From positions 1-60,850 of the forward strand of contig JAKACX010000007.1 of NCBI GenBank assembly GCA_021821055.1: a stretch of 60,850 nt of DNA. The letters are read 5' to 3'. This stretch comes from Bacillota bacterium. GTDB lineage: Bacteria > Bacillota > Bacilli > Alicyclobacillales > SLC66. Of this stretch, positions 45,797-54,473 are shown piece by piece. The position numbers and the translations under genes are program-made. The notes beneath the pieces are model-generated. The model was not told the DNA's origin, did no database searches, and worked only from the letters and a program-made list of their open reading frames with translations. The first letter of the stretch is position 1; each line of letters starts with the position of its first letter.

Positions 45797-46681
45797 CTAT
45801 TCGTACGTATGTACGATGGACATGTCGTGCTTCGAATACATGCCGCCCTCCTTGGCCAGGTTCTTGCGAAACTCGCCGAGCGGATAGGAGGAGTACGACA
45901 GTTTTGGCACGATGCTCTGGCGCGCGAGACTGTGATAACCCATGAGCGTCAAGGGCGGCGCGGACCGGCGCACCGCCTGCACCCAGCGGTCGAAGTCCGC
46001 CTGGCGCTTGGCGACGACGTCAAACTGCATGTGGGCGAAACCCCGTCCGGTGAAGTTTGCGCCATGTCCGTAGAACACCCCCGTGCGATCCGCTTGCAGC
46101 CACAGGCGCATGGCCATGCCCGGCATCGTATACTCCTGGCCGCCCAGTTGCGGCACCCAGAACGAATTCATCGGCGCGTTGGACGTCAGGATGAACTGAA
46201 TCGGGCGATTGGCCGGAATCGTGCAGTAGTTCACCGTCGCGATGTGTTGTCCCGGATACTCGAACAGCCACTTCCAGTCGAGCGATGTCACCTCGACCGT
46301 CAGCGGCCGCGCGCTGCGTTCCGGCGGGTGCGTGAGCGCGTAGGTGTCCTTGACGGTCGCCGTGCCGAGGATGCTGACGATAATGATCGGAATGCTCCAC
46401 CAGATGACTTCAAGCGCTGTGTTGTCCGACCAATGCGGACTGTACGGCGCCTTGCTGCCCGGCCTGTCCCTGTAGCGATAGACAATGTAGGCGAACAGAG
46501 CGATCACAGGGATGACCACGATCAGCACAAGGATGATCGACAGATCGATCAACTGTTTTTCGATGCGTCCCACGGGCCCTGCAGGATCCATGACCCAGAT
46601 GCCGCGCCCACAGCCGGATACAAGCAGGGCTCCCGCGAACAATAAGCCGGAGTATCTGCGCAAGCTCTTTGTTCGTGGCAT
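45797..46681 (-). CDS. qoxA: quinol oxidase subunit II (no CuA)
   Basis: 294 residues. A lipoprotein-like signal (GALLVSGCGRG) and two membrane spans precede the cupredoxin-fold domain. The region equivalent to CuA reads GHGANFTGRGFAHMQFDV without cysteines, so it cannot hold CuA; this defines a quinol oxidase. ATG 46681 is preferred (GAAGGGA 9 nt upstream) over ATG 46690, which is too close to the ribosome binding site. Confidence 0.92.
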   Translation of the reverse strand: MPRTKSLRRYSGLLFAGALLVSGCGRGIWVMDPAGPVGRIEKQLIDLSIILVLIVVIPVIALFAYIVYRYRDRPGSKAPYSPHWSDNTALEVIWWSIPIIIVSILGTATVKDTYALTHPPERSARPLTVEVTSLDWKWLFEYPGQHIATVNYCTIPANRPIQFILTSNAPMNSFWVPQLGGQEYTMPGMAMRLWLQADRTGVFYGHGANFTGRGFAHMQFDVVAKRQADFDRWVQAVRRSAPPLTLMGYHSLARQSIVPKLSYSSYPLGEFRKNLAKEGGMYSKHDMSIVHTYE

Positions 46682-46705
46682 AAAACACATTCCCTTCCAT
46701 GTCGG

Positions 46706-46837
46706 TCACCCGGAAAAGTACTGGTAAATCAGGCCGTGGAATTCCCACAGCAAGACGAGAAGCGCGATCAGTACGACAATCGCGATTCCGACCGCCATGT
46801 TCTCCCGGGCCCGATGGGTTGGAGGTTTGGTTTCCAA
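46706..46837 (-). CDS. 43-residue single-span membrane protein leading the qox operon
   Basis: A TTG start at 46837 has AGGAGGG about 7 nt upstream. The peptide has a basic N-terminus (ETKPPTHRAREN) and one membrane span (VGIAIVVLIALLVLLWEF). It is 24 nt before qoxA. It is probably a small accessory subunit of the oxidase; below the length most gene finders keep. Confidence 0.6.
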   Translation of the reverse strand: METKPPTHRARENMAVGIAIVVLIALLVLLWEFHGLIYQYFSG

Positions 46838-47023
46838 TGGTCGCCCTCCTGTTGACGTGCGCTTGAACGGCCGATCGGCGGCCAGCGAGACGGTCGCGTC
46901 GGGCGTTCTCAGGCTACTGTCTCCATGCGGGAGGGATATCATGTATGGGGTTGAAAAGAATGCGTGGACAAGGGGGGGGGAGAAGCCCGGATCGAAGACT
47001 TGATCACTTGTCCCCCGGACGGA

Positions 47024-48358
47024 TCAGGCGCCGTTCCACAGCGGCCAGCGGCCCAGACGTTCTGCGACAAGCGCCGAGATGTCCTCGGCGGGTACGGTGA
47101 GGATGCGTCCGTCGCGCACCACTTCCCGGCCTTCGACCACCACGCGGCGGATCGCGCAAGGCTGCATGGAATAGACCGCGTGCGCAACAAGCAGCGATGG
47201 ATGAAACGGCTGAAGTGAGAGATGGGCGGGGTCGACGGCCACGAGGTCGGCGCGTTTCCCTGGCGCGATGCGCCCGACTGGCAGGCGCAGCAGATCGGCG
47301 CCGGAGCTTGTGCCGAGTTGCCAGACGGTCGGCGCGCTGATGCAGGTGGCGTCGAGCCGGCTGACTTTTTGCAGCAGCGCCGCCATCCGCATCTCCTCGA
47401 ACACGCTCGTGCGGTTGTTGCTGCAACCGCCGTCCGTTCCGAGTCCGACGCGCACCCCGGCGGCCAGCAGATCGGGCAGGCGGGTGACGCCGTCGGCCAG
47501 AAACATGTTGCTCGACGGACAGTAGGCCAGCGCGGCGCCGCGCGCGCCGAGCAGGGCGATTTCATCGGGATCCAGCCACACGAGGTGCACCGCGATCAGG
47601 GACGAATCGACGACGCCGAGGCTGTCCAGCCACTGTACAGGCCGCAGGCCGTGGTCGCGCAGCGTCTCCTCGACTTCGAACGGTTCTTCCGCGACGTGAA
47701 TGTGGTACGGCGTCCCGAGTTCCCGGGCGAGTCCGTGCCCGGCGCGGATCATGTCGGGCGACGCCGCGTGCGGGCTGTGCGGCGCCGGGTGTACGCTGAC
47801 CAGCGGGTGTCCGGCGTAGCGCACCGCCAGGGCGCGCGTGCGCGCCGTCGCGTCCGCTACCGACTCCCTGTACGCCTCCGGGGCGCCCGGCCAGTCGTAC
47901 ATGGTGCGCGCGAACACCAACCGGACGCCAAGGTCGAGCGCGGCGCGGATGACCGCGTCGTCGTTTGCAGCGTCCGGCCCGTGGACGTAAAAGAAGTCGG
48001 CGACCGTGGTGACGCCGGCTGTCAGCATTTCGCCAAACGCCAGCAGCGCCCCTGCGTAGAGCGTGTCCGGATCGAGCAGCGGGGTGTGGCGATAGAGCGC
48101 CTCGTCGCGCCACTCGAGAAACGGCCTGTCGACGGCCATCCCGCGCAGCAGGCTCTGGAAGGAATGGCTGTGGGCGTTGACCGCGCCGGGGACGGCGGCA
48201 AACGCGGACCAGTCGATCCGGTTCGCCTCCGGAAAGAGCGGCGTCACGTCGGCGGCCGGTCCGACCGCGGTGATGCGGCCGTCGGACACGGCGATCGCCG
48301 CGTCTTGCAGGACGCCGTTCTCCAGCGCCGCATAACCGCACAGGTACAGGTCCGTCAC
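47024..48358 (-). CDS. TRZ/ATZ/HutF-type metal-dependent amidohydrolase
   Basis: 444 residues. Metal ligands are in PGAVNAHSHSFQSLLRG, the His of PYHIHVAEEP, and GVGLGTDGGCSNN-like LGTDGGCSNNRTS. The family includes formimidoylglutamate deiminase (HutF), guanine and triazine hydrolases: enzymes that hydrolyse C-N or C-halogen bonds at heterocycle carbons. In a histidine pathway it would be HutF; in the ergothioneine route proposed for this locus it would be the desulfhydrase that replaces the ring C=S by C=O. Its start overlaps the stop of the M20 gene by 4 nt, so they share an operon. Substrate cannot be read from the sequence. Confidence 0.8.
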   Translation of the reverse strand: MTDLYLCGYAALENGVLQDAAIAVSDGRITAVGPAADVTPLFPEANRIDWSAFAAVPGAVNAHSHSFQSLLRGMAVDRPFLEWRDEALYRHTPLLDPDTLYAGALLAFGEMLTAGVTTVADFFYVHGPDAANDDAVIRAALDLGVRLVFARTMYDWPGAPEAYRESVADATARTRALAVRYAGHPLVSVHPAPHSPHAASPDMIRAGHGLARELGTPYHIHVAEEPFEVEETLRDHGLRPVQWLDSLGVVDSSLIAVHLVWLDPDEIALLGARGAALAYCPSSNMFLADGVTRLPDLLAAGVRVGLGTDGGCSNNRTSVFEEMRMAALLQKVSRLDATCISAPTVWQLGTSSGADLLRLPVGRIAPGKRADLVAVDPAHLSLQPFHPSLLVAHAVYSMQPCAIRRVVVEGREVVRDGRILTVPAEDISALVAERLGRWPLWNGA

Positions 48359-49669
48359 TGTTCTTCCTCCCTTGCCTGCGCCGCTTCGGGCGGCGCCTGA
48401 AGTTGCGCGTCCAGCGCCACGGTGGCCGCGAACAAGATGCGGGCCGCCTGGCCGATGTCCTCGATGCGGCTCTCCTCCTCTGGACAGTGGCTCTTGCCGC
48501 CGAGACTCGGCACAAACAGCATCCCGGCCTCCGTGAACGACGCGATGTGCGTCGCGTCGTGGCCAGCCATGCTGGGCAGGGTCGCGTGCGCAATGCCGAG
48601 CGTGCGCGCCGCCTGCTCCAGTGCTTCCATCACGCTGCCTGCGAGCGGCTGCGGCGCCTGATCAAGCAGTTCCGTGCGTTCGACCACGACACCGCGCGCC
48701 AGAGCGACGCGCGCGCTTGTTGCGGCAAAGCGGTCGCGCACAGCATGTATGCGCGCGCTGTCGCCGCCGCGGATCTCCAGGACGAATTCGCATGTCCCGG
48801 GGATGATATTGGTCGCGTTGGGCGCGATGGAAAACCGCCCTACCGTGGCGACCACGTCGTCCGCCTGCGCCCGCGCGATCCGCTCCAGCGCCAGTGCGAG
48901 TTCGGCGGCTGCCAGCAGAGCGTCGTGCCTGTCCGCCATCAGCGTCGTCCCCGCGTGGTTGGGCTCTCCGCGGACGATGACCGTCTCGCGGTAGATGCCG
49001 CAGATCGACGTGACGACGCCGACCGACAGACCCGCCCGCTCCAGGCGCTGTCCCTGTTCAATGTGCAGTTCCAAAAAGGCGGCGATCTCGCCGGCCGATT
49101 TGCGCGCGCGTTGCAACCGCGACAGGTCGCCGCCGACCGCCGTGAGCGCGGCAGACAGCGGGCGCCCGTCGCGCGCGCGCCCGTTGCAGGCGCGACGCGT
49201 CAAGCCGTCCGGCGACGGTGCGGCTGCCGAGCGTGGAGAGGTCGAACTCGTTGGGTTCCTCCGCCGTGAACGATACGACCTGCAGTGAATGGCGATTGGC
49301 GTACCCCGCCTCGCGCAACGACTGAACCACTTCCGCCGCGACCAGCACGCCGAGCGCGCCGTCGAAGCGGCCCCCGTCCGGAACGGAATCATGGTGCGAT
49401 CCGAGCGTGATTACCGGCAGCTGTGGGTCGGTCCCGGGGTGGGTCGCCCAGATGTTGGCCACCGCGTCGACCTCAACGGAGAGGCCGATCTCCTGTTCCA
49501 GCAACTCGACGACATACGTCCGCGCGCGCTCTTCCGCAGCACTGCCAAATGGCCTGTGCACACCGCCTGAGGGAGTGGCTCCGATAGCGGACAATTTGGC
49601 AAAGCGTTCGAGAAACCGCTCTTCATTCCACATGTCGCGCAGCTGCGCCGGCGTAAAAGCGATGGTCAT
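48355..49669 (-). pseudogene. M20 amidase/N-carbamoyl-L-amino-acid hydrolase, frameshifted
   Basis: Two overlapping frames together encode a complete M20-family hydrolase of the AmaB/allantoate amidohydrolase type. The first (from ATG 49669, GGGAG upstream) has LGSHHDSVPDGGRFDGALGV and VSFTAEEPNEF. The second continues at FLELHIEQGQRLERAG, GEPNHAGTTLMADRHDALLA and AGHDATHIASF. The frame changes within a GCGCGCGCGC tract at 49171-49180. The enzyme class removes carbamoyl or formyl groups from N-substituted L-amino acids using two metal ions. Here the product would be glutamate. Whether the shift is real, phase-variable or a sequencing error cannot be told. Confidence 0.8.
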
Positions 49670-49696
49670 GGGCAATCTCCCGCCTGGGCTGATTTG

Positions 49697-50569
49697 TCAA
49701 ATGTACACGTCGTGTTCCTGGTCAAGCTGCTCTAGGCGTTCGAGCCTGTCGCGCGCGTCTTGTCCACGCAGTTGCGCGATGCGCCTGATCAGAAGATTGA
49801 GCCCGGCGACAGGCGCCGCGTAGCTGTCAAACAGCGACGCGGACGCCACCGGCGCGACCAGTACGGTGGACGACAGCGCGCACAGCGGCGACGTCGGCGC
49901 GTCCGTAAGGCCGCACAGCGGGAAGCCGCATTCGCGCAGGTCGCTGAGCAATCGCACCAGGGTCCGCGGATAGCGCGGGAAGACGAGCGCGAAGATGAGC
50001 GTGTCGCGCGGGTCTTCCGCGGCGAGGCGGTCCCAGCGCGGATCGCCGTGCGTCACCATGGACACGCCGGGACGCACCTTTCCGAGGAAGTAGTGCGCGT
50101 ACGGCGCCAGCGTCGCGGACGCACGCGCACTGACAATCACGATATCGCGCGCCTGCGCCATGCGCAGGGCGAGCAGGGAGAATTCTTCGGACGAGAGCGA
50201 GCCCTGCAGCGCCCGCAGGTTCCTGTTCTCGTCCACGATGACGCGGTCTTCGTTGACCTGCTCGTCGTCGGCGTGCGCCGCGTACCACAGCCGGTCCGCC
50301 GCGGACAGTTCCAGCCGGATCACCGACTGCAGCGCCCTGTTCCACTCGGCGTAACCGGAAAAGCCCAGAGCCGCCGCGAATCGCGAGACGGACGGCTGGC
50401 TGACGCCCGCCGCCGCCGCCAGTTCCCCCGCCGACATGAAGGCGGCCTGACGGTAGTGGTCCCGCAGATAGCGGCCGATGAGCCTCCCCGCGTCCCCCCC
50501 GCCCTCTGCGCTGTCAAGCCACGCGCGCAGTTGATGCGGTGACTGTCGATCCATGATCATGCGTTTCAT
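49697..50569 (-). CDS. RpiR-family transcriptional regulator (HTH + SIS domain)
   Basis: 290 residues. The N-terminal HTH includes SAGELAAAAGVSQPSVSRFA. The C-terminal SIS domain (DIVIVSARASATLAPYAHYF) usually binds phosphosugars but in other members binds different ligands. It is divergent from the ABC/lyase operon, with a dyad at 50636-50653 overlapping that operon's promoter, and is upstream of the M20 and amidohydrolase genes in its own operon. It is therefore the likely local regulator. The start could be ATG 50569 or 50560. Confidence 0.85.
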   Translation of the reverse strand: MKRMIMDRQSPHQLRAWLDSAEGGGDAGRLIGRYLRDHYRQAAFMSAGELAAAAGVSQPSVSRFAAALGFSGYAEWNRALQSVIRLELSAADRLWYAAHADDEQVNEDRVIVDENRNLRALQGSLSSEEFSLLALRMAQARDIVIVSARASATLAPYAHYFLGKVRPGVSMVTHGDPRWDRLAAEDPRDTLIFALVFPRYPRTLVRLLSDLRECGFPLCGLTDAPTSPLCALSSTVLVAPVASASLFDSYAAPVAGLNLLIRRIAQLRGQDARDRLERLEQLDQEHDVYI

Positions 50570-50635
50570 CATCCCCGAGGTGTTCCGTCCGAATATATCC
50601 ATTCATGGCGCTACTGGCAATGAAATAATACTATT

Positions 50636-50676
50636 CAATTTGCGTAATTGCAAGACAAATAACTTTGTGCTAGCAT
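50636..50676 (+). promoter_or_regulatory. promoter with overlapping dyad, control region of the lyase operon
   Basis: TTGCAA (50648-50653), 17 bp, then TAGCAT (50671-50676) is a moderate promoter. Nested inverted repeats CAATT-N5-AATTG (50636-50650) and TTGC-N6-GCAA (50640-50653) overlap its -35, a natural site for the adjacent RpiR protein. Confidence 0.5.
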
Positions 50677-50793
50677 ATGTCCCATGGCATTCACGTGTCA
50701 CTGACAGTCTCGCGCGACAACACGGCGAAGTGGCGCATGATCAAGAAGGACCGTGATAACCCACATTTCGGCAGACGCACAGGGGGTGGCGAT

Positions 50794-52358
50794 TTGAGAC
50801 AGAGATTTGCAGCCTTTGCCGCGCTGTCCGCAGGCGCCTTTGGGCTGCTTATGGCGGGATCGCCCGCAGCGGCGCAGGCGGCTGCGGCAGGATCGACGCT
50901 GACGGTGACATGGAGCCAGAACCCGCAGACGATCGATCCGCGCAAGATCTACGACGGCGAGGACTGGAACATCGGACGCGCGCTCTACGTTGGACTGTAC
51001 TCCGACAGCGCGACATTTCATCTCCAGCCCAAGGTGGCGCAGGGCATGCCAAAGGTCACGGACCACGGCCTCGTGTACACGATCCAGTTGCGGCCGGGCG
51101 CCCGCTGGAGCAACGGACAGCCGCTCACCGCGCAGGACTTTGTCTACGCGCTGCGCACGGAACTGGCGTCGTCTTTCCAGTCGCCCGACACCTATCTGTG
51201 GTACATGATCAAGGGCGCATCCGCCTATGAGGCGGGCAAGTCGAGTTACCTCGGCGTCCGGGCGCTGGGGCCGCACACGCTGCAGTACACATTGAGCCAG
51301 CCGTACTCGGCGTTTCCCTACGTGCTGTCCGTGCCCGCCGCATTTCCGGTGTACCCGGCCGGCGTGAAGAGCATCGCCTCCCACCCCGTGTCAGACGGGC
51401 CCTACGTGCTCCAGTCCTGGAAGACGGGCGTTTCGATGCAACTTGTGAAGAACCCGCACTACTTCCTGCCGCACGCCTATCCGCAAAGTCTCGTCTTTGA
51501 CTTCAATGTGAGTCCGTCCGTCGGCATCCTGCGCGTGCAAAGCGGTCAGGCCGACCTGGTCGGCGACGGCATCCCCTCGGCCAATTACCTACAACTCGCG
51601 GGCAATCCCCAGACGGCGCAAAACATTACGCGCGGCTTCAGCCCCGCCCTGGTCATGCTGGCGCTCAACATGCGCGTCAAGCCGTTCAACAGCCTGGCCG
51701 TTCGCGAGGCCGTCCAGATGGCGCTCGACAAGCCGTACCTCGTCCGCCTGATCAACGGGCGCGGCCAGGCCGCGAACGGTGTGCTGCCGCCGTCCCTGCC
51801 TGGATTCGGTCCGGACATCAAGCCCGTGTACCCGTACAATCCCGGAAGGGCCCGTCAACTGCTCAAGGACGCCGGCTATCCCCACGGCTTCACGGTGCAA
51901 CTGGGTCTCGCCAGTGAACAGAGCGGCGGCCAGCAGATCGCCACCGTCGTGCAGGCGGACCTGGCCAAGATCGGCGTCAAGGTGCTCGTCAAACCGCTGC
52001 CCGCGGAAGCGACCGCCATCGCCCGGGTGCCGATGATGACGTACAGTTGGTACATGGACTATCCGGACCCGTCCGATTTCGTCAATGGTTTCGCCACTTC
52101 GCCCGCCGTGGTCGGGGATCGAACCCGGCGTTCCTGCACGATCCTCTTCTGAACGCGATGGAGAACCGCGCGCAGAGCATGCCGCTTGGGGCAGCGCGCA
52201 CGAAGCTGTACAGGCAGATTGACGTCCGGATCATGAAAGACGCCGCCTACGTGCCGCTGTTCTACCCGGAACTGACCTACTACCACTCTGCGGCGGTGAA
52301 AGGGTTCACCCGTCCGTCCGTCTACTTCCCGGCCATCTACAGCCATTTGGGAGCGTAG
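50794..52358 (+). pseudogene. peptide-type ABC transporter substrate-binding protein (family 5), frameshifted near 3' end
   Basis: A signal peptide (FAAFAALSAGAFGLLMAGSP) precedes an OppA/DppA-like domain: LTVTWSQNPQTIDPRKIYDG, YTIQLRPGARWSNGQPLTAQ, DFVYALRTELASSF. The frame ends early at 52152, but the correct C-terminus (NPAFLHDPLLNAMENRAQ to 52358) is in the +1 frame. Adding one G to the GGGG run at 52114-52117 restores the reading frame. The TTG at 50794 has GGGGGTGG upstream. It heads the operon with two permeases. Substrate unknown; the context suggests an imidazole compound or peptide. Confidence 0.8.
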
Positions 52359-52421
52359 GCTGGCGCGCCGGAGAAGGCGGGTCGACCTGTTTCACCGAAG
52401 GCTGAACATCGGAGGACTGTC

Positions 52422-53315
52422 ATGTTGCAATGGCGCTCGTCTCCGGCCGCGACGCTCCACGCGCGCGCGCCGGCGCAAGGGTCGCGCGCGTGGGCGCGAC
52501 TGTCGCGGGATCCCGCCGCATGGATCTCGGGCGTGTTGATCGCGGCGCTGGTCGGCGTGAGCGTCCTGGCTCCGCTGCTCGCGCCGCACAACCCGGATAC
52601 GCTGTTTCAAAATGGCTTGTCGGCCATCGGCGGACCCTTGCCGCCGACGGCGCAGTTTCCGCTCGGAACGGATCAGTTCGGCCGCGACGAACTCAGCCGG
52701 CTGCTCTACGGGGGAAGGACCGCGCTTCTTATCAGTGTCAGCGCCAGCGCCGCGTCGGCAGTGGTCGGCTTTATCCTCGGCGCGGCGGCGGGTCTCACCG
52801 GGGGATGGGTGGACACGCTCGTGTCCAGGCTGGCCAATGTGCTCATGAGTTTTCCGCTGACGCTGTTTGCCGTGGCCATGGTGATGATCGTCAGCCCGGG
52901 TCCCGGCAGTCTGATTGCCGTCACGAGCGCGATTTACTGGACGTACACGGCGCGGCTCGTGCGCGCCGAGACGATGGCGCTAAAGGAGGCGGAGTTTGTC
53001 GTCGCGGCGCGCACCAGCGGGGCGACCTGGGGCAGGCTCTTGTGGCGCCACATCCTGCCCAATGTCCTGGACACCGTCATCGTGCGCTTCACGCTGTCGA
53101 TCGCCCAGACGTTCCTGCTTGAGGCGGGACTCAGCTACCTCGGCGTCGGCGTCCAGCCCCCGACGCCCGACTGGGGCCTGATGGTCGCACAGTCGCAGAA
53201 TTTTTACGCGCAGGATCCGGGGCTCGTGCTCTATCCGGGCGCGGCCATCGCGCTCGCGTCGATCGCGTTTAGCGTGTTTGGCGACAGTCTGCGGCGCGCC
53301 TTGCGCCACTCGTGA
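52422..53315 (+). CDS. peptide-type ABC transporter permease (DppC-like)
   Basis: 297 residues with an N-terminal OppC-type anchor segment and five further spans. Diagnostic: PLGTDQFGRDELSRLLYGGR near residue 85 and the EAA loop VVAARTSGATWGRLLWRHIL then PNVLDTVIV. GGAGGAC precedes ATG 52422. It forms a heterodimer with the next permease. No ATPase gene is present in the cluster. Confidence 0.9.
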   Translation: MLQWRSSPAATLHARAPAQGSRAWARLSRDPAAWISGVLIAALVGVSVLAPLLAPHNPDTLFQNGLSAIGGPLPPTAQFPLGTDQFGRDELSRLLYGGRTALLISVSASAASAVVGFILGAAAGLTGGWVDTLVSRLANVLMSFPLTLFAVAMVMIVSPGPGSLIAVTSAIYWTYTARLVRAETMALKEAEFVVAARTSGATWGRLLWRHILPNVLDTVIVRFTLSIAQTFLLEAGLSYLGVGVQPPTPDWGLMVAQSQNFYAQDPGLVLYPGAAIALASIAFSVFGDSLRRALRHS

Positions 53316-53371
53316 TCAGTTCGGTCTGCTGCAGTCGGGACCGCCGCCAGTCCCGGAGGAGGTGAGCCACC

Positions 53372-54298
53372 GTGTTGCGCGTGGCGTTTGAGAAGGTCAT
53401 GTGGTCGTTGGTGGACCTGTTGGCCATATTGACCATTACGTTCATCCTGTCGTACCTCTTGCCCGGAGACCCGGCGCGCACGATCGCCGGGCCGCATGCA
53501 AGCGTGGCGGACCTCATGCGCATCCGGACGCAGTTGGGGCTCAACAAGCCGTTGTACGTTCAGTTTGGACTGTACCTCTGGCACGTGGCCCACCTGCAGT
53601 TCGGCCAGTCGATCGAGTACGGCACGCCCGTCCTGGCGGCGCTATGGTCGCGTTTCCCCGCGACGCTGGAACTGGCGGTTACGGGCATGGTACTCGAACT
53701 TGCCATCGGCCTGCCGGTCGGATTTCTCGCCGCCCGCAAGCAGGGTGGCGTGTTTGACCGAGTGAGCGGCGCGGCGGGCATGGCGGCCGTGTCGCTGCCG
53801 CAGTTCTGGCTCGGCATCGTGCTGTTGTTTTTCCTGGCGTTCAAATGGAGACTCTTTCCCATCGGAGGATACGGCAGTCCCTTGTGGTGGTACGTGTTTC
53901 TTCCGGGTTTGACGCTCGGGATCGGGGGCGCGGCGTACTACGCGCAACTCGTGCGGGCGCGCCTGCTGGAAGTGATGAACAAGCCGTTTGTCACGACGGC
54001 GCGCGCCAAGGGCGTGCGCACCGCACAGTTGTACAAGCGCCACATCGTGCCAAACGTGCTGTCGACCTTGGTGACGCAGATTGGCATGGACTTGGGTTAC
54101 TTCATGGCGGGTGTGGTGGTGGTGGAGACGGTGTTCGGCTGGCCGGGCATCGGCCTCCAGGCGTGGACCGCGATTCAGGCGCTCGACGTGCCGCTGATCA
54201 TGGGCACGGTGCTGTTCGGAGCGTTTTGGATCGTCGCGGCGAACCTGGTCGTCGATCTGACGTATGCGCTGATGGACCCGCGCATCCGTGTGCGGTGA
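53372..54298 (+). CDS. peptide-type ABC transporter permease (DppB-like)
   Basis: 308 residues with six spans. FILSYLLPGDPARTIAGPHA at the N-terminus and the EAA loop FVTTARAKGVRTAQLYKRHI then VPNVLSTLVTQ are typical of DppB/OppB. GAGGAGGTGA precedes GTG 53372. The order SBP-C-B differs from the more usual SBP-B-C. It needs nucleotide-binding subunits encoded elsewhere. Confidence 0.9.
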   Translation: MLRVAFEKVMWSLVDLLAILTITFILSYLLPGDPARTIAGPHASVADLMRIRTQLGLNKPLYVQFGLYLWHVAHLQFGQSIEYGTPVLAALWSRFPATLELAVTGMVLELAIGLPVGFLAARKQGGVFDRVSGAAGMAAVSLPQFWLGIVLLFFLAFKWRLFPIGGYGSPLWWYVFLPGLTLGIGGAAYYAQLVRARLLEVMNKPFVTTARAKGVRTAQLYKRHIVPNVLSTLVTQIGMDLGYFMAGVVVVETVFGWPGIGLQAWTAIQALDVPLIMGTVLFGAFWIVAANLVVDLTYALMDPRIRVR

Positions 54299-54394
54299 GA
54301 CGCGGGTTGTCCGCGCAGGGTTCGGCGACTGGCGGGTGCGGGTTTGCTGCGACATGTCTTCTCGGGGGGTGGGCGTCGCGCAGGACGGACAGGG

Positions 54395-54457
54395 GTTTTC
54401 GCCGGATGGTCCGGAGTTTTCGTTGGACGTGCAGGATTTTTCGTTGGACGTACAGGA
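54395..54457 (+). repeat. three 21-bp tandem repeats ahead of the lyase gene
   Basis: Units 54395-54415, 54416-54436 and 54437-54457. The last two differ at few positions (core TTTTCGTTGGACGT-cagga); the first is more diverged. Each is seven codons, FSxDxx(D/E), in frame with the lyase, so they may encode a short repeated N-terminal leader if translation starts at ATG 54354. Confidence 0.7.
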
Positions 54458-54473
54458 GTATGCGCTTGACGCA

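Noticed and set aside
43207-45945. 912-codon plus-strand frame opposite the quinol oxidase genes
   Set aside because: It is an antisense shadow of qoxBC, with extreme His/Arg/Glu/Gln content typical of reversed membrane-protein genes; the minus-strand genes have full motifs.
54288-54473. ATG 54354 as the certain start of the lyase
   Set aside because: The added residues are low-complexity repeats without family similarity and the ribosome binding site is weak; kept only as an alternative.
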